NCBI RefSeq assembly: GCF_949628265.1
Contig: NC_088787.1
Coordinates: 14,870,501 to 14,934,500, forward strand
Source: Cloeon dipterum
Taxonomy: Eukaryota > Arthropoda > Insecta > Ephemeroptera > Baetidae
DNA: 64,000 nt
Reading direction: 5' to 3'
The translations under genes and the position numbers were made by a program. Below, piece after piece: positions 34,174 to 44,821 of this stretch. Every line of letters begins with the position of its first letter. Position 1 is the stretch's first letter. Under the pieces are notes generated by a model. That model ran no database searches. It saw only the letters and a program-made list of their open reading frames with translations, and was not told where the DNA came from.

Positions 34174-34430
34174 CCCCCAATTTTTTAGGTCTAATTTTGA
34201 TGCTTCCAATGTGCAACCACGTGGACATGATTGAGTACGTGCCATCAATTAGGCAAACCAAACGTTGCCATTACTATGACACACTCGAAGACAATGGCTG
34301 CACTTTCGGGGCCTGGCACCCTTTGGCTGCCGAGAAGTTGCTTGCATTGTCAATGAGCTCGAGCGACGACAATGAAATATTTGGCAGAGGGATCCTCAGA
34401 ATTCAGGGATACCCATCTTTGAATTGTTAA
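32750..34430 (+). CDS. SiaT: Beta-galactoside alpha-2,6-sialyltransferase (ST6Gal family)
   Basis: This Golgi type II membrane enzyme transfers sialic acid from CMP-Neu5Ac to terminal Gal or GalNAc; insects carry a single such gene. Exons 32750-33051, 33107-33311, 33376-33574, 33647-33846, 33894-34068, 34189-34430 (1323 nt, 440 aa). A signal anchor lies at residues 4-26 (VALSVWLFMNLVFLGMCGYM). Sialylmotif L is CAVIASAGSLVDSQLGNFID followed by SHDVVVRFNHAPT. Motif S is FLGLILMLPMCNHVDMIEYV. Motifs III/VS are HYYDTLEDNGCTFGAWHPLA with the conserved His and Glu (AAEK). Intron 4 is only 47 nt, and intron 5 is mostly an AT microsatellite. A 5' UTR exon is likely upstream. Confidence 0.95.
34103..34171. 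repeat. (AT)n microsatellite in ST6Gal intron 5
   Basis: About 69 bp of uninterrupted TA dinucleotides fill more than half of a 120-bp intron, ending 17 bp before the 3' splice site. Its length is likely polymorphic. Confidence 0.95.
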
Positions 34431-34592
34431 TTGACTCTTCCGAATTTGAATATTCCTTTGTCTTTTAGCGAATTCTCGATTCTAAAAAAATTGAATCTAG
34501 AAAACAAGATCTTAACTTTAGTAACCTGCATCCTTGTTAATGATGCTTGTTGTGCCAACCATTGCACTTTTAATTATTTAGAAGTTCAAATT

Positions 34593-34598
34593 AATAAA
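34593..34598 (+). terminator. AATAAA poly(A) signal candidate for ST6Gal
   Basis: This is the first AATAAA after the stop, 163 nt downstream. A second lies near 34.67 kb. Confidence 0.45.
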
Positions 34599-34706
34599 TA
34601 CTAGTCAAGACGTGATCTCTTCTACTGCATGATGTATTCTACTTTAAACAAAAAATATTATGATCTCAAATAAAAAGAAACATGGCATTTTGATTAATTG
34701 TGATCT

Positions 34707-34712
34707 TTTATT
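34707..34712 (-). terminator. AATAAA poly(A) signal candidate for SERBP1
   Basis: AATAAA on the minus strand, 528 nt past the SERBP1 stop, implies a long 3' UTR that approaches the ST6Gal 3' end. The 34431-35239 interval otherwise holds only UTR-like sequence. Confidence 0.4.
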
Positions 34713-35239
34713 TCTCACTGCAATTGAAATGTTGATTCTTTCCAAATATTGAAACATTGTACTATTTAGTACACGAAATAAAAAATTCCATCAATCATTG
34801 GGCACATTCACCACATGCTGCATTAAAAAAATGCATAAAACATTTTGTCACTATACAATGCAATAATTAATAGTTAACTTGAAAATCTGAATATGCTGTG
34901 ATTTTAAAATAAATGTTGCTTTTGAATTTGGGCTGAAATGGAAACCTTGTTTCAATAAGATTTGGATGAATATTTGGCCTTGAGAGGAAATACAGGCAAG
35001 AAGGTCGAGCGAAACCTTGCGCGCCCGTAGGTAGGACAGGACAACCAACGTTCATATACAGTGATTTTCCCATTCAGTGAGCTTATGGCGAGAATTCGAC
35101 TAAAGAGAGTCGATCGAGCGACCTGCAACCCTCCAGTCTAGTGAATGTGATTTTACAATTGATTTTTAGTTAATTTATTTCAAAATCAACAGAACAATGC
35201 TATGAGGGTGCGTTCCATCCTCATCACCGCTCACTCGGT

Positions 35240-37079
35240 TTAGCCTAGCGATGGGAAATCCTTCTCGTCATCCACCTTGGGGGCCGACTGGTGCTGCCTG
35301 AAGTTTCCGCGGCCGGCTGGCTTGGGGAAGCTTCCGCGTGGTGGTCCACGCTCGCTGCGTTCGCCGACGCGCTCAGCCCGTTCTGGGCCCTCACCACCAG
35401 GGGCGGCACCTGGGGGGCCATCTCTCCTAGGGCCTCCACCGCGGCCACCGCGACCTCCACGACCAGCTCCTCGTCCACGTCCTCCTCGCCTAGCGTCGGA
35501 GAAGTGGATATCAATGTCGAGCACGTGCTTCTGGCGGCCCACGCGCTGAGGGTATTCAGCAATCTCGTACTCATCATCTTCGTCTTCATCCTCATCATTC
35601 TTCTTGCTCAATTCATACATCTTTTTCCATTGAGTCGGATCCTCGCCTTCGCCAGCCTTACGAATGTTGAAGGTGGGCTTCTGGGTCTTGGCGCGCAGAG
35701 CCTTCCACTCGTCAAGGGTCAGTTCCTATATGCAACAGAATTTGACATTTTATTAACATTCCGACACCTAAACGAACCTTAACTGATTCAGCCTCGTTTG
35801 CAGCATTTTCGTCAGCAGGAGTCTCTTCCTTGGTCGCCTCGCCGGCGGAGTCCTCAGCGGGCTCGCCCTGCGGCTTCTCAGGAGTCAGTTGCTCAGGGGC
35901 ATCGCCAGTAATTGGCTCCTGGATCTCGTCTCTGTAAGTGCCCCAGTTGCGAGCGCCGCCGCCCTCTCGCTTGTCAACAGCCTTGACGCCGCTTTTGTCA
36001 GAACCGGAGTGCCTGTCAAACTCGCGGCGTGGTCGGAACTCACGCTCGCCTCGCTCTCCGCGTTCCCCGCGCTCGCCTCGCTCGCCGCTTGGGCGGAATC
36101 CACCTCGGCCGCCACGGCTGCCGCGCCCTACTCCGCGCATGCCACCGCGACCTCCGCGGGACTCAACATCGCCACCTGATCCAGGTTCACCGCCGCCATA
36201 GCTCCTGCAATCACGAAATTAGAGCTCTAAGTAGGCATTTCCAGATCAAATTGAAGAATACATTATGCATCAATAGTTTCAGGATTCGAGGGTAAAGGAT
36301 TAAACCTGCATTCTTGATGTGCTTAGTTTTCACTATACTTGCGGACCGATTTAGACTTATCCATTATTCCCACCATGATCAGTTGGAAAAGTGAATGTGT
36401 CCAGAAACTAGTAAGAGACAGATTACAGGCAAACCCCAAGTCTTTTTGAAAGAACGGTCCAAAGCCAAACTAATTGAGTTGCAATTCATAAATATATCGT
36501 ACACCATTTTTGGTGTTAAAGTGCTTGTATTGAAAAAAATAGATGCTACACACACAATTATTTTAGAAATCTGCGTTCGCTTGGCAACAACCCTGGATAA
36601 AAAAAATTTAAGAATATCTAACATGAACGGAATGGGCAAGAGGTAAATTCAGTGAATTCCAGAAGATGAATTTAAAAATACCTTGGTTCAGTGCGTTGCT
36701 CATGTCCAGCACGATCATCTTTGTTCCGTCTGTTGTTGCGCTCCTCTCGAGATTCAGGGGCAAATTTGACAGACGTTGGGTTGCGTGGAGGTCTGGCCGC
36801 AGGAGACTTTTCGTCCCTCGACTTCTGGGGTTCAGCAGGCTTCAAGTTCTGTGTCTCCTTAATGGGTTTTTTATTGGCTTGGCTTGCTGGCTTGGCCTTA
36901 GTTCCCTCAGCTTTAGGAACTGTGCTGCGGTTTTCTTTCTCTTGCTGTTGGGTCTTGACCTTCTTTTTGGTAGGATTCAGCTGCTGCTGCTTGGAGAGCA
37001 TATCGAAGGGATCTGCTTCTTCATCATCCAGAAATAGTCCATATCGGTTGGAGACACCAACTCCATAGTCGTTCTCCAT
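35240..37079 (-). CDS. SERBP1: SERBP1/HABP4-family mRNA-binding protein (Drosophila vig homologue)
   Basis: These are ribosome- and mRNA-associated RGG proteins; the Drosophila member vig was found with RISC. Three exons, 37079-36682, 36204-35778, 35725-35240 (1311 nt, 436 aa, phases correct). The N-terminal motif is [18 protein letters not shown], then a basic K/P/Q linker with the family motif [19 protein letters not shown]. Next come RGG boxes ([20 protein letters not shown]), a tandem Gly-Glu-Arg run, and the core HABP4_PAI-RBP1 region ([49 protein letters not shown]). The C-terminus has a second RGG run and ends [10 protein letters not shown], the usual family end. GC content is high in exons 2-3, which creates long antisense open frames. 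A non-coding 5' exon is probable near 38.13 kb (CCCGA|GTGAGA on minus). Confidence 0.94.
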
Positions 37080-38762
37080 GCCGATTTTTTACTCCTGCGA
37101 GACACACGGTTTATAACGAGAGAACAAGGAAAAGCCGGGCAAATTAAATTTATCTACAAAACGATTATATGCCTACACGTGACCGAAGTGTCTGACAATA
37201 TTTTAGTCCTCGATAGTATCTATATAAACCGATACAATGCCTATGTAAACGGCTAATGACAGGAAAATTTAAAACGAAAAAATCGCATTCCAATCAAAGA
37301 AATATCCAGGCATAATAACATCAAAGAAGAAATTTAAGACGCCAAGATTGGGAAATTAAATAAAATGTTTTTCGTCAGCTTCGGTAAACAGTGTGGGGTG
37401 TGCATGGTATTATCAAATTACTCTCGAAACATTCTTGCGCAACGAAAAATTTCTGAAAAAAGTTCAATACATTTTCTTCATGCTATCTCCTTGAAATGCT
37501 GCATGGTCTGCGTCTGCAAGGCCGTGCCGTAAAGAGTGTGTGTGGTGCATCACTTAAGGGGTCTCGCTTAAGGGTGCGCGTTCAGGGTTAATTCAGCGTG
37601 CATTATGAACAAAAGCAAAGGAAATAATCACAATAGACTAATTTGGTCCCTGCATGAGATAATACGACTCGTCGCGGGCCATAGAGAACAAGACGGAATT
37701 TGGTGGCTTCAAGTGATCGCCATAATGGTCTCATGAGCAATCGATACCGAATGCGCGCCGTTTTGAGGAGAGCATGCGGTAAAATTGAAACGGCTTGTGA
37801 CGGAAAAATAAGACGCACCTCGACTTAAAACCATCGCTTCCCCACGCAAATCAATTGAAATTATCAATTTGACTGGTTTGGAGGTGAATTCAATGCGATT
37901 GTGAGCAAATATTCTTCAAAAATAGCCATTTTAAGATGGCCATGAGAGCAGTCATGCTGCCTTCATTTACACCCCGCTTATCCCCAATTTCAACATTTAA
38001 GGCATAAAATCTTCAATTTCAGTCGAAAAAATGGAAATCGGGCATCTCAAAGGAATATAACCCATGCAATACTCACGACCGATTTCCTATTTTATCGTTT
38101 TTTCCACAGGGCAGTCTTTGAAAAATCTCACTCGGGCGACCACGCTTTGTAGCTTTTGGCTATGAGAAGTCGCCGAATCGGAAATAAAAGCAAATGGAGT
38201 TCACCGTAAAGTGCTGCCACTGTCGTCGCTTTCGTGAAGTACTTCGGCAATCAAGGAAGGGGTGTGGTTTTGTCAGCAAAGGAAAGGAAAACACACATCC
38301 TCTTGTTAGTTTGTTAAAATTACACAAAATCCAGTTTTCTTATCAGTTTTATCGCAGTATTGGCTTCCTAGCTAAATTTCAAGGCTCGCAAGGTGATGAT
38401 TTGTGATTTTTAAGCGTTGTTGTTCCCTTTCTACCTAAATTTAAAAATCTTAAAATCATATATGATGTAGGATAATTATAATGATTCATAAACAATCGCA
38501 TCCCCCGCCGACTAAAAATGTTCAATATTTTTCTAGTGCATTTCAGATATGTATAGTATTGTAATAGCCAGTCTAATTTTAGAATTAAATATCCTGCTAC
38601 AAAATTATGTTAACATAATATACAAAAAATAATCCGAGCAATACATATATATATATATGTATATATATCTGCACTGTACGAAATGTAAATTTTAGAGTAA
38701 AACTGTCAAGAGTTTCAATTTAGTGTCAGAAAGTGAAATGCCATTTTATATTACAGGCAGAA
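37080..38762. promoter_or_regulatory. Region between divergent SERBP1 and ARPC4
   Basis: It should contain the SERBP1 5' UTR intron/exon and both promoters. A plausible SERBP1 non-coding exon ends near 38.13 kb. A small AT-rich simple repeat occurs at 38.64-38.67 kb. No other coding exon was recognised. Confidence 0.4.
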
Positions 38763-39398
38763 ATGGCTGCAACTCTTCGGCCTTACCTGACTGCTGTCCG
38801 GCACACTCTCACTGCGGCTATGTGCCTTGACAACTTTTCATCTCAGGTTGTAGAGCGACACAACAAACCTGAAGTTGAGGTAAATCTTGTTGATAATTAA
38901 TAAAGTTAAATTTAGAAATGCTTCAATTGTAATGGTTAAATAATCTTCATTAAAGGTGCGAACAAGCAAAGAGTTGCTGTTGACCCCCGTTCTGATAAGC
39001 CGAAATGAAAAAGAGCGAGTTCTCATTGAAGGCTCAATCAATTCTGTTCGAGTGAGCATAGCTGTAAAGCAGGCCGACGAAATTGAAAGGATTCTCTGCC
39101 ACAAATTCATGCGCTTCATGATGATGAGAGCTGAAAACTTCATCATTCTCAGAAGAAAGCCTATTGAGGTCAGAATTTCTTAGCTCAATATCAAAATAAC
39201 TTCCAACTTCTCATCTTTCAGGGATATGACATCAGCTTTCTGATTACTAACTTCCACACAGAGCAAATGTACAAGCACAAGCTTGTGGACTTCGTTATTC
39301 AGTTCATGGAGGAAATTGACAAAGAAATTTCAGAAATGAAGCTCGCTGTGAATGCTCGCGCACGCATTTGTGCCGAAGAACTTCTGAAGAGGTTTTGA
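38763..39398 (+). CDS. ARPC4: Actin-related protein 2/3 complex subunit 4
   Basis: ARPC4 (p20) is the structural core subunit of the Arp2/3 complex that nucleates branched actin. Exons 38763-38879, 38956-39168, 39222-39398 give 168 aa, exactly the length of the human protein and nearly identical in sequence ([74 protein letters not shown]). All introns are short (76 and 53 nt). It is convergent with PLK4; AATAAA at 39760-39765 is a likely poly(A) signal, only about 50 nt short of the PLK4 stop. Confidence 0.98.
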
Positions 39399-39759
39399 AG
39401 CGCACCTATGCTCCATTTTCATGTTGTTTTTAATCTCGTATTTTATATAAACCAGCGGCAATCTTTCCAGTCATTCCTCTAAAAGCCTATTCATAATTTA
39501 TCTATTTTCTTTAACTACAATTGAAAGGTATGTAAGAAAAACTCCTCGAGTCAAAAAATATAACCTCAATATTATTACATCAAACTACTATATTTGTTTC
39601 AATGACCACATCATGAAGTAGTGATAAGTTTAGATACTTTTGCAAAGGTTTAACCAAATGCAGACACATTTAAATATGATATCTTCTCTGTCCAACTTTA
39701 TATTGCACACAAACAAATTGTCACCAGTTGTAAAGCTTTAAAATACGTGTTCAACATAG

Positions 39760-39765
39760 AATAAA
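39760..39765 (+). terminator. AATAAA poly(A) signal candidate for ARPC4
   Basis: Located 362 nt past the ARPC4 stop and close to the 3' end of convergent PLK4. The 39399-39812 interval appears to be shared 3' UTR. Confidence 0.45.
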
Positions 39766-39812
39766 TTCAAGTATAGAATTCACTGTGCAAAATCACAACT
39801 CTTATGCCACTA

Positions 39813-42800
39813 TCAACTGATACTTTGAGAGCAAGTAGAAGTATTTTTTGATGACAGCAAGTGCTGGATGACTGATGGAAAACTGGTGAGCTTCACCTGC
39901 AGCCAAATGGGGAGATTGTTTCTGTTTTCAAAAACTTGCTGATCCCCTGCTGATGTAACAAAGGAAGTGGTTCCCTTCGATGAGTCCACGGTCAAAATTG
40001 ACCCGTCACTGTACTGGACTTGGACTTCGCCATTGGACAACTAAACACTCACTAGTTAGTATAGATTGCTTGAAAATTATTGTTTCTCATTACCTGATTC
40101 GCAACACCTACTCCTGGGATATAGGCTGATCTCACTACCTGGACATTGTGTTGATTTCTGGCGAGCTGCGTAGTTTTGATCACTGCTGCACTGTTAAAAC
40201 CTTTGTCGAGCATCGATAAGTGGGGCTGAAACAGCATTTTGTTGAAGAAAAGCCTTGATTTTTACGTATGTGATCTCACCTTACTGGGAGGCGTAATTAC
40301 AGTGGGTTGGTTTTCCTTGTTTGCTTGGAGGGCGTTGGATATCACGGGTCGTTTGCCAATAATGACTGGGAAGCATTTCATTCCGCTGGATGCAACATCT
40401 TGCAAAGTTCTCTCCACCAGCTCGCAATGCTTTAAACACTGGTACAGAAAAAAGAGGAGTATTTACACATGAGAGTAATTTAGAAGCTAACCAACCTGAT
40501 AAGCATGATTCCATAGTATTTGCTGCGAAGGAGACAGTGAGCCAGAATCACCAGGATCTACTTCAACATGGGAACTACTATCTGTTGTAATTTTCCAAAT
40601 TCCTGCTGTTCTCGATACTTTTTGACCTACAAAATGATCCCTCATGCAACATTTCCTAATTACAAGATTTCTCAAAGAAATACCTCCAAGGAAGTTGGTT
40701 TCAAAGTTTGGCAGGGGTTGGTTTTCCATCAGTACACACTTTGCCCTATCACTAAACAAAGTAACTTTGGGTGTCACAGCTTTCACCAAATCCACAAATC
40801 TTGATGCGTAGATATACTTGGTGAAGTATTTTTCAGGTAGATTGTCATAGCTGAAAATGTGATCCGCGCCATTCGATGGCAAGGTTGCTGGCTGGTCGCA
40901 TACTTCGACTCCTTTGCCTTTGTTTGGTCGGTATAAGATGACCTAATCAAAGTTTTTAGTTTTAAAAAAATATGTCTGGGCAAAATACAAAGTAAACGTG
41001 CAAATACAGGAGCAAGATTTTTACCCTCAGACCGTCTCCAGATATTCGGCAGACGTCCATGACTTTTTCTGAGGTCAAGCCTTTTCTCAGAAATTCCACA
41101 ACCACTTCTCCGGTCTCTAAAATTGTGAGAACTGCTTTTTTCGTCTGGTGCCTCACTGGTTGAAGACGCGTGGTATTGAGTGGAGGCGGTAAATTTTTCT
41201 TTGCTTCATTTGGAAATGCTGCACTGGTTGCCTCTGGCATGTCCGCAGCTCTATAAAATGACAGATTATTTTTACCATCCACTTTCTGTAGTGAATTTAG
41301 TCCAAACATGTTTAACTAAAAAAATGAAATCAACATTGACCAATGATTACGAGTCTCAGCCACGTAATTTTAGCGGCTGGCTGAACAAGCTATAACTGAA
41401 TTTTGGGCAGGCTGACAAAAGACAAAATTTTATAATTGAAGTGATGACTAATATTGTCAATATTTTTTCTTGCACTTTTTAATTTTTCTAGTTTATTGGC
41501 TTGCGGATGGCACAGCTTAGTCGAATCACGGCGGCTGGCCACGAGACCCAAATTAGTCAGCTAGTGAGACGCAGCGTGGCGGGCTGAAACCTCAACCATG
41601 ATGCTGTATTTCCTATTTAATCCTTAATTTTATGTATTGACAATAGCAAGAATAAACAAGAATATAATATATAACTGGCAGAGTTCAACTTGAAGGTAGT
41701 ACCTTGGATGACAATCCATGGACCATTCCGAACTCCTTGTTTCAAACTCACAACCTGTGCCTGAAGACTTCTGAGGGTTGCTTGTGTGTGTTTGGTAGTA
41801 GGAATGAGTTGGATTATTCCCAGCATTACAATTTTGTCCAAGTACAGGCACAGCATGGGAAATGCATGGTCTGGGATCTACAACTGCAACACTGCAAGCA
41901 AAATCAGGGTTAAGAGAATCAATTTAGATCTAGGCTTTCTAAAATGAATATCTTTCCCACTGTTCAGATTCAATGCAAAGTTTAAAAGGCTCTTTGAATT
42001 TGAGTGGTTTAACAAGTTCCGATTACCAATGCAACTAATCTTTTACTTAAAAAAAAAATACCTGTGTACTGGCTGCGATGAGGAATGGCTGCAAAAACTG
42101 TTTTGGCTGTGGCACGATCCAGTGTGGACCAGGGATCGTTGTAGATCAACAAGAGCAGGGTTAGGATGTTGATGTCTGCTTGAATGAGCCAAATTTCCAC
42201 AGGGACCACCCCATGACATATGATTTTCTGACCTACATGGCAAACAAAGAATTTTTAGAACAGAAACTAAGATGAAATCAGTATATTGGCAATTACATAT
42301 TTCCACATCTGTTCAAAGAAAACTGGCTCATGATTGGTTGGCTGTAGTTCTGCTTTGCAGCTGATTGAATGATATGGTGGGATGACTGAACACTGCTTCC
42401 TGGCCGGTCTGTCCGACTTGACATGGTGCAAAGGCCGCTGTCTTCACCTAGCCATCTCTAAAGGAAACGTTATTAGCTAGTGTTTACGTGGGAAAACTTG
42501 TTGCAATGTTACCTCACTGCTATTTTCCTTGACCAAGCTTTTCCTTAAGAAAGGATGGTCAAGAACATCATGAAGTTTCATCCTTTCCTTTGGGTTCTTC
42601 TTAAGAAGACACTGGATCAAGTCTCTTGCCTCTGAAGAAACGTGATCAGGAATCTGCAAATAGTCCATGGATGATGGATATTGAAGTCATTGAAAACAAA
42701 CACTCTAGAAATACCTTGTAGTTGGCCATGACAACTCTGGTGAGAGTGCTCTTGATTTCATCAGTATCAAATGGGGGTCTTCCAACTAGCAGAGTATAAA

Positions 42801-43692
42801 TCATGCATCCCAAGCCCCACACGTCAGCTTCTAGGCCATGAGCTGATTTTGTGGCTACCTCTGGTGATATATAGTTAGGCGTCCCACACATAGTCATATG
42901 TTTGTCCTCGAGCCGTTTTAATTGCGTTGCAAGGCCAAAATCAGCTATTTTCTGAATAAATATTTCTTAGCTGAAGTATTTTAATTTCTTCTTGGTGCAC
43001 TTACTACTCTCATTTCACTCATATCGTCTACAAGTAGCAGATTGGCCAATGTGAGGTCTCTGTGGAGAATTCGATGTGAATGCAGGTACAAGAGTCCTTG
43101 TGTTACTTGACGTATAATCTGACTAACTGAAGAATAAAGAAATTGTCATTAATATGACAAGTTTTGCATGTACATACACCAATAAAAAATATCACCTTTC
43201 TCTTCTGATAAAGGATGGGATAGAGATCTGATATGCCGTTGTAGTTCACCACCCAAACACAGCTCCAAAACAAGGTACACATAATTATCATCTTCAAAAA
43301 ATGTATACAATTCCAAGACTGAAGGATGTTTTAGCCGAGAATGAATTTGCACCTCTTGTCGAACACGATCAACCATTCCTTGTGCTTTCATATTTTTCTT
43401 GTCGATCTGCAAATAATACAAAATTGGTAGAGAACAAAAGTTTCAATTATTCGCTCACATATTATTTGTAAAAACATAAATAAATAATATAATAATTACC
43501 ATTTTGATAGCTACATCAAGTCCAGTTTTGCAGCACCTCCCTCGGTAAACGCTGGCAAATCCACCCTTACCAATAAGGGCTGTGACTTCATACTCCTGAA
43601 ATGGAATTGTCAAAACACTTGATTCCACAAATATTGCATGAAATCACCTGGATGCTCTCTCCAAAGCTGTTTCCTGGAGGTGCCATGCCCAT
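39813..43692 (-). CDS. PLK4: Polo-like kinase 4 (SAK)
   Basis: PLK4 is the centriole-duplication serine/threonine kinase. There are about fifteen exons. Kinase exons: 43692-43648, 43595-43500 ([19 protein letters not shown] with the Gly loop; VAIKM with the catalytic Lys), 43406-43196 ([20 protein letters not shown]), about 43126-43005 ([13 protein letters not shown]), about 42953-42718 ([30 protein letters not shown]), about 42656-42513. Variable linker exons follow at about 42.46-42.31, 42.24-42.06 and 41.89-41.71 kb. The cryptic polo box starts in 41.31-41.035 kb ([20 protein letters not shown]) and continues in the exon beginning 40942 ([40 protein letters not shown]) and at about 40.63-40.49 kb. 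The C-terminal polo box PB3 is in the last exon ([18 protein letters not shown]). Linker exon ends are less certain than the rest. Divergent from mRpS14. Confidence 0.93.
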
Positions 43693-44150
43693 GTAGAGGA
43701 ATTACGACAGCTAATTTTACGACAAAATGATGAAACTTAAATTTTCTAATGGAAGGCTTCAGGCCATCGTTCCAGGCTCGTGTGACCAACGAAGAAAAAA
43801 TGCATGTTTGAGTTATAATTTGACACAAGTTGACAACAATAAAGAGCTATGGGCGAATGTTAATGAACGACACAACCGGCGCCAAACCAGTCTGTTTGTT
43901 TACACTCAAAAAAGGCGCGGTGCGCGGTCCACTCATCTTTTGGGGAATATTATGCTGTGCGACTGCGCAGCGCACCACAACATGTGCACGACACTGACGA
44001 CACACCCCTTTCTGTTCGCAACTATTCATTTTCCATTCAACGAGAAGTTGTCCAGGTCCAGAGTCCAGACCTGAGATCATTCCTGGACAGTACGAGCGGT
44101 GCAGTTAAGATTTCTATCAAATATCATACTTTTAAGTTGCGACACACGCA
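43693..44150. promoter_or_regulatory. Shared upstream region of PLK4 and mRpS14
   Basis: 458 bp between divergent start codons; it should hold both promoters. GC-rich patches (GGCGCGGTGCGCGGTCC, 43.915 kb) occur without a TATA box. Confidence 0.5.
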
Positions 44151-44689
44151 ATGAACAATATGCTGAAGAACACATTGAAATTGATACCATCGACTCTAGG
44201 AATCTGCTCAAATATAATGGTAAATAATAATATATGTAATTATTGTATCTAGCAACATTATTAATGTTTCAATGACTGGCCGCAATAATTTACTTCCCGA
44301 AAAGTTTCAGCAATTACGTACACGTTGGGTGGATTGCCGTATGATTCGAGACTTCAAAAGGAGAAAGTGTGTAGTGGAATATGCAGATGAGAGGCTTCGA
44401 CTCCGAACCATATTAAAAAATAAAGTTCTGCCAGTTGCGATCAGGGTAACGCTTCTATTTTCATTACCAGGAACATAAACCAACCCATGAAATTATTACA
44501 TTTTAGGAAGACGCTCGGGCTATGATTATGGAGTTGCCCCGAAATTCTCATCCTTATCGCACCACCTACAGATGTGCTTTGACTTCTAGACCTCGGGGGA
44601 ACGTGAAGCCTTTCCGAATGAGCAGAATTGTATGGCGTGATTTGGCAGATCATAATAGACTCTCAGGAGTTCAGAGAGCCATGTGGTAA
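44151..44689 (+). CDS. mRpS14: Mitochondrial small-subunit ribosomal protein uS14m
   Basis: This is a component of the mitochondrial 28S subunit. Exons 44151-44219, 44311-44445, 44507-44689 total 387 nt (128 aa, the same length as human MRPS14). Conserved blocks are WVDCRMIRDFKRRKCVVEYA, DERLRLRTILKNKVLPVAIR, ELPRNSHPYRTTYRCAFTSR and RPRGNVKPFRMSRIVWRDLA, ending SGVQRAMW as in the family. The first 25-30 residues (MNNMLKNTLKLIPST) look like a mitochondrial targeting sequence. The exon 2 acceptor TTTCAG|CAA is chosen because it keeps phase. It is convergent with ATRX, with 132 nt between stops. Confidence 0.96.
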
Positions 44690-44778
44690 ATTTATAAATT
44701 AAAATCAGATTCATGATAGATCAGATACATAGATGATTATGTATTTAAATTAAACGAAGAATTTCAAGTATTTGGACT

Positions 44779-44784
44779 TTTATT
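44779..44784 (-). terminator. AATAAA poly(A) signal for ATRX
   Basis: AATAAA on the minus strand, 38 nt beyond the inferred ATRX stop (44822-44824). Confidence 0.55.
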
Positions 44785-44821
44785 TAAAATATTAATCTAT
44801 ACATACAAAAACACTGGAATG

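Noticed and set aside
35277-36295. Long plus-strand open frames (up to 163 codons) opposite SERBP1
   Set aside because: They are antisense shadows of the GC-rich RGG codons; the minus strand has the family motifs, correct phases and the stop.
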